Source of the DNA: Muraenolepis orangiensis
Lineage: Eukaryota; Chordata; Actinopteri; Gadiformes; Muraenolepididae
Direction of reading: 5' to 3'
DNA length: 64,000 nt
Assembly (NCBI GenBank): GCA_027704905.1
Contig: CM051004.1
Coordinates: forward strand, 14,832,497-14,896,496
Under the pieces are notes generated by a model that had not been told where the DNA came from, did no database searches, and worked only from the letters and a program-made list of their open reading frames with translations. Position 1 is the first letter of the stretch. Each line of letters begins with the position of its first letter. Shown piece after piece: positions 24,783 through 36,600 of the stretch. The position numbers and the translations under genes were made by a program.

Positions 24783-25475
24783 CCTCAATACACCCATTTG
24801 GCACCACCTCTTGTTGTCCGAACCCTGTCCCCTAGTAAACACACAAAACTCTGAACTGCTTTGTCCTTTTAGTAAGCATTTATTGATTCATTTGGTTTTA
24901 GAAAGTTGAGAAAACATTAGGTGTAGGCTGGTTGCATAGTCTGGAGGTCCAAGGGACAACCAGGAAAGAGGAGAAGATTAACTGTCTGCTCAAGCAACGT
25001 AGAAGAAGAGTACAGAGTACTCAGAGTACTATCCTCCGTAGGTATTCTATTAAGTTCAGGAAATTCAGGACTACATTTTAACCCAGGATAGACTGCCTGC
25101 AAGATCTTATTATTTAGCATCGGACAGAATACCTGAAAATGATGAATATAAATAAATTCAGAAACACAATCAAATGTTGAAATCAAATAACTCGATTTTA
25201 AGAGCTGACATTGTGCAAGGATTTAGGGTAAAGGCTATTTAATGCATTTCCCCCACCATTTCAACGAGCCCTCTATCAACGAGCCACGCTATCAAGTTCG
25301 GGCCCCTGGTGCAATCGCATATGTTGCATACCCGCTAGCGCCGGCTCTGTACAAGGTATCGATTCTATTTTTCTATTTGTATTTTTGTATAAAGTATAAA
25401 GGCATATCTAATAGTGTGTTGAATGTCAAACTCTTGCGTTGTATCATACAGTAGTACGCAATAAATGTTTCTTTA
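24783..25475 (+). repeat. Second copy of the segment upstream of the C3-like gene
   Basis: Collinear with 21165-22290 but without the LINE fragment. Neither a signal-peptide exon nor other C3-like exons accompany this copy. Confidence 0.85.
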
Positions 25476-25504
25476 TAAATGGGCCTTTATGCTATCACAA
25501 CAAT

Positions 25505-26045
25505 GCAATGGCAAAGCGTGTCTATCACAACTGGACCTTCTGTAGACCAGGGGTTCCCCAACTTTTCAGCCCGCGACCCCCAACATAACAGAGCTAGAGA
25601 CTGGCGACCCCCCCACTATCACCGTCCGAGGGGTGGGGGGGGTGGGGTATGTCGCGATCACGAACATTGTGTGTGGCTTTTTTTCAATGACGATACTGTC
25701 GTGAATCTGTGGGAATCAGAATTCCTTTATTTGTCACTCACGTTATTATTAACAATAATAATAATACAAATGATAAAAAATAATAATAATAAAATAAAAA
25801 ATAAATAAACCTCATGGGTCACATCAAGAGGATTCTGAAATCATCTCGCGACCCCCCCCTCGGGGTCCCGCGACCCCCACTTTGGGAACCCCTGCGAAAA
25901 TTCTGTTGTTCTAGTCAGACGGACGTCACGGAGGAAGTCACTTTATGCCTTATCTCATTTAGGCAGATCAGATTGTCGCAGCCAATTTCCAAGTGTACCA
26001 TAGTTGGTAAAGCAGTGTCCATGTAGTGAAGTAACAGACCATCAT
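25505..26045 (-). repeat. Dispersed repeat, inverted copy of 11730-12065
   Basis: See 11730-12065 for shared blocks. Contains the short hAT-like element at 25548-25894. Confidence 0.75.
25548..25894. mobile_element. Short non-autonomous hAT-like element
   Basis: Starts CAGGGGTTCCCCAACTTT and ends in the reverse complement of CAGGGGTTCCCAAAGT, with subterminal repeats of CGCGACCCCC. Its flanks show no clear 8-bp duplication. Contains ATT-rich simple sequence near 25740-25810. Confidence 0.65.
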
Positions 26046-26109
26046 CTTCGCCTTCGCCATTTTGACGTAAAATCCTACGTAGAAAAAACGTAGCACTACT
26101 AGATCCCCT

Positions 26110-26600
26110 CTCGCTCCAGCAAGTACACCTTCTAGCTCCCTATTGAGCTGTGGGGAAATCTGAAAGAATACGCCCATTGGCTACAAATCACAACAATCAC
26201 AAATATGATTGGTTGATCAAATTGTCAATCCAAACGTACGCTCTCATACAGTCTAAGGGCCAAAGTCATCGGGAATACTTTGGTTGAAGGATATTCTTCC
26301 CAGCAACCTAGAAAAATATCTGATAGGTTGCATTGTTTTTCCAACACAAAACCACTTAAATGCGTAGTGCATGGACCGAGAAAGACAAACAAATCAACGT
26401 AATATAACTGTAATATACAGTTACAACTGTAATATAACAGATAACAACACAGATACCATTCTCATTTATTCCTTTTATTTAAATTTGATTAAATTGTATT
26501 ACATTTTATTAATAGAATTAATTTAAAAAAATTTGTTTCATCTGAGAGTTCCAGGGTCTTCTCTGAATACCTTGAAGGCCCTGACGCTTCACCACTGCAA
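26110..26600 (-). repeat. Inverted copy of the repeat at 3940-4330
   Basis: Shared blocks are listed at 3940-4330. No coding content. Confidence 0.7.
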
Positions 26601-26974
26601 CAATGCCATAAAATCTAAACTCAGCTAGGTTAGTACATGATGTCCAGTTGCTACAGCATGACCATATGTTTATTATTTGAAAACCGTCCTCCAAAGATTG
26701 GTTTGACACTCTGTTCCTCTCATGCGTCTTGATGGTGTTCATCGTTGCCTGCATGACGAACAATTTTCAAAGCACAGGAGGACTACAATGTTTTTTTTCC
26801 TCATAAATAGGCAATGCATCGGTCTTAAAAACCAAACAACATACAGTACCATTCATATTAGTTCTGCACATGAGGAATGATACTATATGTATCTTGGATG
26901 TGGGTCACAATTTGTAGACTTGCCTTAAAGAGGACAGGTCTTGCAGCGACTGCTGCCGCGCTCTAATTGATCCC

Positions 26975-27862
26975 AAAAAATGTATCTACCCTACTTAAGG
27001 TTGTCGAAGACTGACATTGGGGCTTGACCATTGCGCACCTTACTGAGAACCTTATGGCTCCCCCCTCCCGCTCCAAGGACCCTCTCCGCGTTCCACCCTC
27101 TAGACCACGGGTTCCCAACCGCCGGGCCGCGGACCGGTACCGGGCCGTGGAGGTGTTACTGCCGGGCCGCGAAACAGCTGTGTGTTTATCATCATATTTG
27201 ACTCAAATAATTTGAGTATAGGTGAACGGCGGGCGGTATAATCTATATATAGAGATTATATATATAGTATAATCTATATATATAGATTATATAGCGGTAT
27301 ATATGGGCGGTATAATCTATATATATAGATTAAATATATATCGGCGGCATAACGAGAGACTTTCAGTTGCACGCGCTACTAAAGAGACTACGCGCTAGTG
27401 ATGTGTCGGTCGCGAACGAGCCGGCTCAAACAGTCGGCTCTTTTAAGTGAACGACGGGAGCATATGTTTTGGATGCATGTTGTTCTGCTATTCATATTTG
27501 TTAAGCATTCATATATATATTTTAAATTGTATCCTGGTTTTAAACTTTGTTCATATGTTTTGGATGCATGTTGTTCTGCTATTTTCTGTTATTTACAAAC
27601 AATTAGCCTCTGTTGCCACCTGCTGGTGAGTAAATCTAAAAAACTCTTTTTATCATGTATCTGCCGGTCCGTGGCACAAAAAAGGTTGGGAACCCCTATT
27701 CTAGACCATCTCCCCGCGTCGACCACCCCATCCTACCCTACCTTGTTGTGTTTTTGACTGTGGAGATTTTTATGTAAAGACATTTTCCGTTGTTTTGGTT
27801 GTCCGGTGTCTCTTCTTCTGGGTTCTCTGGCACATTTGGCTCGCCGGTCTCGTTGGGTCCTA
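26975..27862 (+). repeat. LTR-like direct repeat, left copy (with hAT insertion)
   Basis: CTTAAGG..GTCGAAGACTGAC, CCTTACTGAGAACCTTATGG, CTCTCCGCGTTCCACCCTCT and GGTGTCTCTTCTTCTGGGTT recur in the same order at 28848-29147. Both copies end CTCGTTGGGTCCTAACA. The copies bracket about 1 kb containing a minisatellite, an arrangement like two long terminal repeats of a non-autonomous element, though no retroviral-type gene is present. Confidence 0.7.
27107..27699. mobile_element. hAT-type short element with 8-bp target duplication
   Basis: Ends are inverted (CGGGTTCCCAACC on the left, GGTTGGGAACCCC on the right). TCTAGACC stands directly on both sides (27099-27106 and 27700-27707). The uninterrupted version of the site is in the other direct repeat near 28973 (CTCTGGACCATCTCC). 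Internal AT-rich inverted repeats lie near 27240-27330. Non-autonomous. Confidence 0.8.
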
Positions 27863-27942
27863 ACAGAATAGTCAAGCCCAAATTGAGCCAAGCCGGGAAC
27901 CCAGAAGCAGGGAGCGGGACACCACCCGAGTTACGCTAGCTA

Positions 27943-28205
27943 TGGTAAATGGACATTTATATAGCGCTTTTCTAACCAATGGTTACTCAAAGCGCACATT
28001 CAACCACCAACGGCGGAGTCAGCCATGCAAGGAGACAGCCAGCACGTCGGGAGCAGTTAGGGTTAGGGTGTCTTGCTCAAAGACACCTCGACAGCCTTTG
28101 CTAGGAGGAGGCGGGGGGATCGAACGGGGGGATCGAACCAGCAACCTTTGTGAGCCGTTGTGAGGCGACCGCTCTATCTCCTGAGCTACACTGCCGCCCC
28201 CTGAC
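27943..28205 (+). repeat. Common teleost interspersed repeat
   Basis: TGGACATTTATATAGCGCTT, TACTCAAAGCGCACATTCAA and a terminal CTGAGCTACACTGCCGCCCC are features of a widespread fish repeat that I recognise by sequence but cannot name securely. No coding content. Confidence 0.6.
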
Positions 28206-28206
28206 A

Positions 28207-28808
28207 CTGAGCTCCCTGTGTCTCCAGTTCCTAGCTCCCAGGCTAATTCCCTATGTCTCCAGCTCCTAGCTTCCAGGCTAGCTCCCTGTGTCTCCAGTCC
28301 CTAGCTCCCAGGCTAGCTCCCTGTGTCTCCAGTTCCTAGCTCCCAGGCTAGCTCCCTGTGTCTCCAGTTCCTAGCTCCCAGGCTAGCTCCCTGTGTCTCC
28401 AGCTCCTAGCTTCCAGGCTAGATCCTCGTGTCTCCGGTTCCTAGCTCCCAGGCTAGCTTCCTTTGTCTCCAGTTCCTAGCTTCCAGACGAGCTCCCTGTG
28501 TCTCCAGTTTCCTAGCTCCCAGGCTTGCTCCCTTTGTCTCCAGTTCCTAGCTTCCAGGCTAGCTCCCTGTGTCTCCAGTTCCTAGCTTCCAGGCTAGCTC
28601 CCTGTATCTCCTGTTCCCAGCTCCCAGGCTAGCTCCCTGTGTCTCCAGTTCCTAGCTCCCAGGCTAACTCCCTGTGTCTCCAGCTCCTAGCTTCCAGGCT
28701 AGCTCCCTGTGTCTCCAGCTCCTAGCTTCCAGGCTAGCTCCGTGTGTCCCCAGCTCCTAGCTTCCAGGCTAGCTCCCTGTGTCTCTAGCTCCTAGCTTCC
28801 AGGCTAGC
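28207..28808. repeat. 35-bp minisatellite, about 17 units
   Basis: The unit starts GCTCCCTGTGTCTCCAGTTC and ends CTAGCTCCCAGGCTA (35 bp). Variants CTTCCAGG/CTCCCAGG alternate irregularly. Two units carry CTTTGTCTCC. It sits between the two LTR-like direct repeats. Confidence 0.95.
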
Positions 28809-28847
28809 CCATCATAATCAGGCCGGCTGAGGCCAATGAACACCTGG

Positions 28848-29147
28848 GATCTACCTAATCTACTTAAGGCTGTCGAAGACTGACGTCGGGGCTTGACCAT
28901 TGTGCACCTTACTGAGAACCTTATGGCTCCCCCCCCCCCCCCCAGCTCCAAGGACCCTCTCCGCGTTCCACCCTCTGGACCATCTCCCCGCGTCGACCGC
29001 CCAACGTAACCTATCCTACCCTACCTTGTTGTGTTTTTGATTGTGGAGATTTTTCAGTGAAGACATTTTCCGTTGTTTTGGTTGTCCGGTGTCTCTTCTT
29101 CTGGGTTCTCTGGCACATTTGGCTCGCCGGTCTCGTTGGGTCCTAAC
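28848..29147 (+). repeat. LTR-like direct repeat, right copy
   Basis: Uninterrupted partner of 26975-27862. Contains a run of about 15 C at 28928-28943. Confidence 0.7.
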
Positions 29148-29469
29148 AACTGCGCTCGTTTCACCAATTAGGTGTGAGTCTGTGTGTATCTTCTTCACTA
29201 TTATTTATTATTACTGATGTTATTTATACTGGTGCAAACAAATTATTTTGAATATTATTATTTGGATACCTTCAGTGTTTGTTTCAACTACTGGAGGGAC
29301 TGAACTTCTTCACCCATCTGGAATAGTCTGAGTATATTTTTGTCAGGTTGATACTAACTGTAACTCGAAGAAAAGTAAGAGTTTTGCAAGTAAGTTTTAC
29401 TTTAATCATTAGTCCATTAGGCCAAGTGGTCAGGTAGTGCTTAAGTGTTGTGGCCCATTGAAGGTGGTT
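29148..29469. other. Spacer without recognised features
   Basis: AT-rich sequence between the LTR-like repeat and the L2-like LINE. Nothing coding was seen on either strand. Confidence 0.5.
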
Positions 29470-32290
29470 TCACCCAATCTAGGTCACCCGCCTTGTTAAT
29501 TGTGTGGGAGGGGCCTGCACTCCTAGCATACCCTCAGACAATTTGCAACCAGTGCTATTTAGCCACTTCCTGAAAGTGGCAGCTTTGGAGGCTACAGTCG
29601 ACTTTTTCAAGTACGACTTCTTTTCAGGTCAGCATTTTATTGTACTGTAATTTATCATGTGTGGTATTGCGGTACACACTTCTTTGCGGAGGTCACACAG
29701 ACGCTGGATCACACCCAGGCGCGGGGGTGATCCCACAAACCTCATTTACCCTACTCTGTCTACCCATGTCGAGCTAGTGGTAACTGGGGGGCTTTGGAAT
29801 TGCCAGTCGACAGTGCAGAAAACTGAGTTAATCTCAGGCTATGCATCCTTGCTCGCCCTGAACTTCCTTGCTCTTACTGAGACTTGGATTAGCCCTGAAA
29901 ACACTGCCTTGCCCGCTGCTTTGTAAGATGTGTACTCTTTTTCTCACACTCCCAGAGTTGCAAGACGAGGCAGTGGTACTGGTCTGCTGATTTTGCACGA
30001 CTAGAAATACTCCCCCGTTTCCATTCCCCAGTTCTCCCCCTCCTTATTTAAATTTCATGCTGTCACTGTTTGTTTTCCAGTCAAGCTCATCATTGCAGTT
30101 GTTTATCGTCCACCCAGCCCAGCTGGTGACTTCCTGGAGGAGCTTGACATGTTTATCTCCCACTTCCCTGATGATGGTTCCGGCCTCCCCCTCTTCTCTC
30201 CTTCCTCGCCTCCTTCAACCTTTCCCGCCGCCCATCTCCTCAGACCCACAAGGCCGGCAACCAGCTGGACCTGATCTTCACCAGACACTGCAATACAGTA
30301 AACCTTTCAGTTACTCCTCTCCACCTATCTCTATCTCTAACCTATCTCTGCCCTCCCTCTTCCTGATTCTTTCTCTGTTCTACCCCCTGATATTGCCACT
30401 GACCTTCTTCTCTCGACCCTGTCCTCCTCTCTGGACACTCTCTGTCCTCTCACCTCCAGGTCTGCACGTCCAACTCCATGTGCCCCCTGGTTATGCAGAC
30501 GCAGAGACTCAGAGGCGGAGTGCAGGTGGAAGAAAGGAAAAACCCCAGAGGACCAACTCCATCTTCAAGGGCTCCTGCACCAATGCTGCATTTTACTGTT
30601 CCAAAATTCAAAGCGCAGCATTTTACCCTTTAAAACGTTTTCCACCCATCCCCCACAACCTCCGCCCAGTTCTTCCCTGCTCCCGGATGATTTTGCCAAC
30701 TTCTTTGACAAGAAGGTCAGTGACATCCAATCCTCTTTCCCTGACCCCCCTGCTGATGCCCACATCAACCACCCCACATCCTTCCCTTACCCATTTCTCT
30801 CCCCTCTCCATAGATGATGTTCTTCACCTCATCACATCCAGCCACCCACCACATGCTCTCTGGATCCAGTCCCCTCCCTCTGCTTCAGTCTACTGCGCCT
30901 GAACTCCTGCCCTTCCTGACACACATCATAAACGCATCTCTGACGTCTGGATGCTTTCCCGCTGCTTTCAAGACTGCCAGAGTCACCCCCCTCCTGAAGA
31001 AACCAACACTCGACCCCTCTGAACTCAAGAACTACAGACCGGTATCCCTTTTGCCCTTCTTATCCAAATTTCCAAAACCAAACCAGCCACCAGAACTGCC
31101 TCTTGGATCCCCACCAATCTGGGTTTAAGGCGGGTCACTCGACAGAAACTGCCCTTCTGGCAGTGACGGAGTCGCTCCATGTTGCTCGAGCGAATTATCT
31201 CCTCTCTGTCCTGATACTGGACCTGTCTGCAACATTCAACACTGTGAACCACCAGATTTTTCTCTCCGCCATTGAGGGAATGGGTGTCTCGGGCTCTGCT
31301 TTCTCCTTGTTTGCATCCTACCTGACGGGTCGCTCCTACCAGGTGGCACTGGCAGGCTCTGTGTCAGAACCACGCAGACTGACTACTGGGGTTCCACAAG
31401 GATCGGTCCTGGGTCCTCATCTCCCTCTACACAACGTCACTTGGTCCTGTTATCCACCCAACTGGTCTTGTCGTTTCCCCCCTCGGACACGCAAGTAGAA
31501 ACACGTATTGCCACATGCTTAGCAGACATCTCAAAGTGGATGTCGATGCACCAACTTAAGCTCAACCTCGACAAGACTGAGCTAGTGTTCTTCCCAGCAA
31601 AGGGCTGTCCGCACGAGACCTGGCTGTCACCATTGATGATGCTGTGGTGACACCTACTCGGACCGCAAGGAATCTGGGGTGTGACCCTGGACGACCAAGT
31701 GTCGTTCTCGGCAAACATTGCATCAGTGACACGCTCCTGCAGATTTCTCCTCTACAACATCAGGAGGCTGCGCAGGTGCTCATCCAGGCTCTTGTCATCT
31801 CCCAGCTGGACTACTGCAACTCCCTCCTTGCTGGCGCCCCGGCATTTGCCATCAGGCCCCTGCAGCTCATTCAGAAAGCTGCAGCTCGACTAGTGTTCAA
31901 CCAACCCAAGTTCTCCCACACATCTACCCTCCTTCGGTCTCTACACTGGCTACCTGTAGCTGCTTGCATCCAGTTCAAGACCTTGGTGCTAACCTACAAG
32001 GCAGTAAAAGGAACAGCTCCATCCTACCTCCAAGGCAATGGTCAAGCCCTACATCCCACCTGTCCACTTCGCTCTGCTTCTTCGGCCCGTCTGTTACCAT
32101 TTACCTTACTGTACTTTTACCTGAACTTATTGTATTTTTACCTGAGCACTGGTTCAGTTCTTGGAGACTTGTTAGAAATTAAATGCACTTTTGACTTCTG
32201 GTGACGAGTTGTTCTCTTACCTTCCTTTGTTGAAACACACTATTGTAAGTCGCTTTGGATGAAAGTGTCTTCTAAATAACTAATGTAATA
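29470..32290 (+). mobile_element. L2-like LINE, long but broken copy
   Basis: Plus strand. Endonuclease remains start near 29790 (ALNFLALTETWISPENTA) and continue in other frames (VYRPPSPAGDFLEEL, THKAGNQLDLIFTRHC). Reverse transcriptase motifs follow: LKNYRPVSLLPFLSK, SGFKAGHSTETALLAVTESL, DLSATFNTVNHQIF, GVPQGSVLGP, HQLKLNLDKTELVFFPA, SPSWTTATPSLLA and LVISQLDYCNSLLAG. The tail ends with the TAAGTCGCTTTGGATGAAAG signature near 32250. Many frameshifts and deletions, for example where the LSK motif is followed by a gap near 31070. Inactive. Confidence 0.88.
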
Positions 32291-32938
32291 CCTGATTGGA
32301 AATTTGGATACCCAATTCAATTGACTCTGTAAAACTGTTTTAAGTAGGTTATAATAAACCTTATGTCATGTGTAGGTGGAGTAAAAGTCAATCTTTTTAA
32401 AATCATTGTTATCACAAATGAAGAGTTTCACAAATATGAATCATGATATAAAGAGTGTTTAGGGTGCTTGTTTGACATACAAATTAGGATATTACGACTT
32501 CTTAATTAGATATTATTACACATAATTACACATACAAATCACTCTGCATGTATTTGTGCAATGCGTTTTATGAGACACAAGTCACGTAACATTTCACATG
32601 TAATGTACACATGTAATGTATGTCAATTACTGTAACAATAGCTGTCCTACTTCCACAACTGTGTTGTCCATAAAATGTTACACCATTTAATATAAGTCAA
32701 TAGAATCAATATCCCAAAGGTGTCCCTAATGAGCCTTTGCACGTTTGAGAGAAGGGTCTAATGTTGAATATCAGATGAATTGCTAATATGAAACTAACGT
32801 TGCATCGATAGGTCCTCCCAAATGGCCGCCATAACGTTATTTGACCTGTAAATGGCTGTGGAGCTATCATCAAAATGTAAAAATTTAAATAGTTAAATTA
32901 AGCAAAAGTGGTTGTATGGCTAGTGTGGGACAACTAAT
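32291..32938. other. Intergenic sequence before the CYP2 array
   Basis: AT-rich; I see no gene or clear repeat. The collinear CYP2 repeat unit begins at about 32939. Confidence 0.5.
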
Positions 32939-33397
32939 TAAAACATGTTTTATTTTGATGTTCAGAGGTCACACAATCACACAAAAAAAATATATGCCCA
33001 CTTATGGTTTACACTAGTGATAACATTGTATAATAACTTCTCTGATAACGATCAACACAAAAAAGTGCTGCTTATGGAACAATTATTAGTATCTTTCTCT
33101 ATTTCGCCTAATTTGACTTCTTTAACAATGTTATTCACACAAAACCAAACTTTATTTGGGTAAATGTGGTTTATAATCACAACGATATGTGCACAGAATT
33201 ATAGGTAAGTCATTATGGAAACAAGCATCAAAAAGAATCAATCATCAAACAATGATTAAAAGATTCCCAAAATGTTATCATTCCATTTTTATATATTATA
33301 TATATTATATAATTGATATATTCCATTTCATACATGTCATGTATGGTCTGATGGTACCCAAGAGGTTAAATTACAATGGGAAGGCTTTGGAGAGGCT

Positions 33398-33579
33398 TCA
33401 ACGTGGTGTGGCACACAGGCGGTAGGGTTTGGGACTGTGAGTGACCGAAAGTATGTAGTCCAGGCTGAGCTTTTCTCCCGGGGGAGCAGAGAAAGAAAAC
33501 CTTTGAAGGAGGGAGGTGAAGAAAAGATAGAGCTCCATTCTGGCCAGCTGTTCCCCAAGACACACACGCTTCCCTACGA

Positions 33580-33631
<52 letters not shown>

Positions 33632-36600
33632 GAAACAGACCTGTACATCAGGTAATCTGTTATTCCAACGTGAATTGAATAATCTATCAAACAAAAACTT
33701 AGTACAAAATGCATTTCCTGCAGAAAATATGGTAAGTACTGTAGTGTACAAAGTCCTCATATACGGTCAGTAGTATGGTAAGTATGAGAAGAAGTATTAG
33801 CATGATAAATAGGAGTATTTGTTTCATAACTAGACGTATTAGCATGATAAGTAGTAGCAGTATAAGTATGATAGGTATAAGTACTAGCATGATACGCAGT
33901 CAAAGTGTTATTTGTATGATAAGTAGTAGAAGAAGTATGAGCATGATATTTAGAAGGAATTAACAGGTTTTTAGCTGGTAAAATTAATAAAAAAACGATA
34001 AATTCAAAACCTGACGGTCAAAATGTCCGGTAATAATGCTCATACAAAACTTAGATAACGCCATGAAGTGACTGAATCAGCTGCCGCACCTCTCATTGAG
34101 GTCAACAGCGCTCCACGGCTATGGGGGTTTAACTATTGCGACAGCTTGCAAAGTGCTAATTTATGAGTTTAGCGAGCTATACCCTGGCTACACTGGCTAA
34201 AATTGTTCTGCCCGTGTCAAGCGTGCCAGCAGAGAGGGGCTTCTCCTTGCAGAATTGTGTGAAGACATCACTGCGGAGTCGTCTGGAGGAGGAGAGAGTG
34301 ACTTATGCTTATTGCAAGCTGCAAAGACACCTTGGACACTATTTCAGCTCGGCAGCAGATGACTTTGCCGCAATGAAAATAAGGAGAAAGTAAAAAGTTA
34401 CCTGGTAGCCTACAGGGTAAATTTGATGCCATGTAGCCTTTTGTTAAAACGGGCTACAGATGTTACAGGTGTTTTGTTATAGCCTACATTTTAGCGGCTA
34501 ATGAGGTTTTGCTCAATCGTTCCTGTTCGTTTTGCATAATCGTTTCTGTTGTTCATTAAATAGACAAACTGATTTGAGGTCATTCTTTCATCAAACTACG
34601 TGTACATTTTAGATGAGTTTGTAACATTGATTGTTCTTGAAACATGACCGGTAAGTTTCGAATTTGTCCGGTAAAAAAAATTCTTTCCGGCAAATTTTTG
34701 ACCGGCAACAAAAAGTCCTAGCAGAAACCCTGCTTAGAAATATGAGCGACGTAAGATGTTAAAAATCTGTTTTGATAAGTCATTGATAAGACTGTTTCAT
34801 GTTTGAACAAAGTAAACAATTTACAGAGTAGTAAAGTCTGAAAGGGTTGAAGTCTAAGCACCAATGGTCATACTGCATAGCAGTCTGCCCATTGACTGCC
34901 CATTGACTTCCATTACATCCAATAAAATAATTCAAAAGTTTCATAATTTTAAAAGAATATCATCCAATTGATTTAGAAAAGTAGCCTAAAAGCTATTGAT
35001 TCCAATAGAAGCTGAACATGAAAAAACATTTTAATGGATAGGTGCCAAAATACAGGAAGGATTATAAAGAGTTAAGCCTAAGAAGAACTCCCCTAATAAA
35101 GATCTAAGATATAACATGGCAGGAGTGTTCTCAGCCTCAGTTACATGTAAATCTCAACATATCTATTCACTGTCTTGGTTATCTTGGTTATCCTTCATTA
35201 TTCACCACGTCTAGGTGCCACTTACCAAGTTTGTTTCACATCTAATTAATTGCATTGTATAATCATCAATGGTTTTTTCATCAATTAAATACTTGGTGGT
35301 GTCCTCCAAGTTGCAGGAGTATATACATACCAGCTGAAAAGGGTAGGAAGGCCTCTCTTTTTCTCGACAGGCCGTTCTGGTCCAGGAAGTGTTGAGGGTT
35401 GAAGGAGTGTGGTGTTTCCCACATAGACTCATCATGTAGAACAGAGTTCAGGGGGGCCATCACAGGGGTGCCCTGTGGGAGGAATAAGAGCAATAAGGAG
35501 ATCAGATGGGACCTTTTCAAAATAAAGGTTGGTTGTACTGATAATTACTTTGGAAAGGCCTCCTACCTTGGGGATGGTGTACTTTCCAAGGGTGGTGTCT
35601 CTGGTAGTCATTCGGATCAAATTGAGAGGTATTATGTTACCCATCCTTTGGGTCTCTTGTATGACAGCGTAAGTATAGGGAGTGCTGTCTCTGTCATTCA
35701 TGGAGGGTTGTCTGGATGAGCCAACTACGGTATCTAGTTCAGCCTGGACCTTCCCTGCATGATAACATTAAAGAGGATATCAATGACCCCATATGGATAA
35801 AAGTATCAATGCAAGTTAATTTATTCTTCAGTTCTAGGGTTTGAAATGGATTGGCTCTCAGAAAAACCCCAAAATGATCATGCAAAATTATTATTAGAAA
35901 ATTGACGAGAAACATAATGCTCAATGGTCTAAAATGAATGAATGCAGTAACATTCCCAATTACTTTGTATGTGAGGGTAGTAGGCCATGTAGAGCAGTCC
36001 CCAGTGCAGAGTAGTGCTGGTGGTCTCAGTGCCAGCGATAAATAGGTCCAGTGTAGAATTACACAGGTTCCCAAGGTCAAACGTTGATTCAGAATCCTCA
36101 TTCTACCAAGAATCCGGCATAAAAACAGACAACCACCAAAATAGTATTAATCTAGCATTAGATACACTGGTAAATAAATGTTTTTCCTCAAAAGCTTTGT
36201 TGGTTATTTTGGTATTTATTCGTCGGTTAACGACAGAAAATGTCAACAGGAGTGTATTGGAAAGCCCTGGTCAGGAGTCAAGAGGAAAACCGCTAGGTGT
36301 TTAACTACAATATTGATAACTTACCTTGAGCATTTCTGTGAGGAAGCAGTCGATGTAGTCTCTGGGCGACAAGGGGTCATGATCCACTCTGTGCTCTTTG
36401 ATCTGCTCTTCAATATAGGACATTATTTCACAAGTCAGCGTGAGCATCCTCCTGTGAGGTCCGGGGAGATGCCTCACCAGCCATGGAAACATGTTGTACA
36501 GCTACAGAGAACACAGAAGTTTACGAAGACACAATAAGTCTGTCATACAGTGGTGAAAAATGCATTACATTGGACCTGTATAAATAAAATACTTACCAAT

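Noticed and set aside
28207..28808. Regularly repeated array resembling a CRISPR
   Set aside because: Units are contiguous 35-bp repeats without unique spacers, in a vertebrate genome: a minisatellite.
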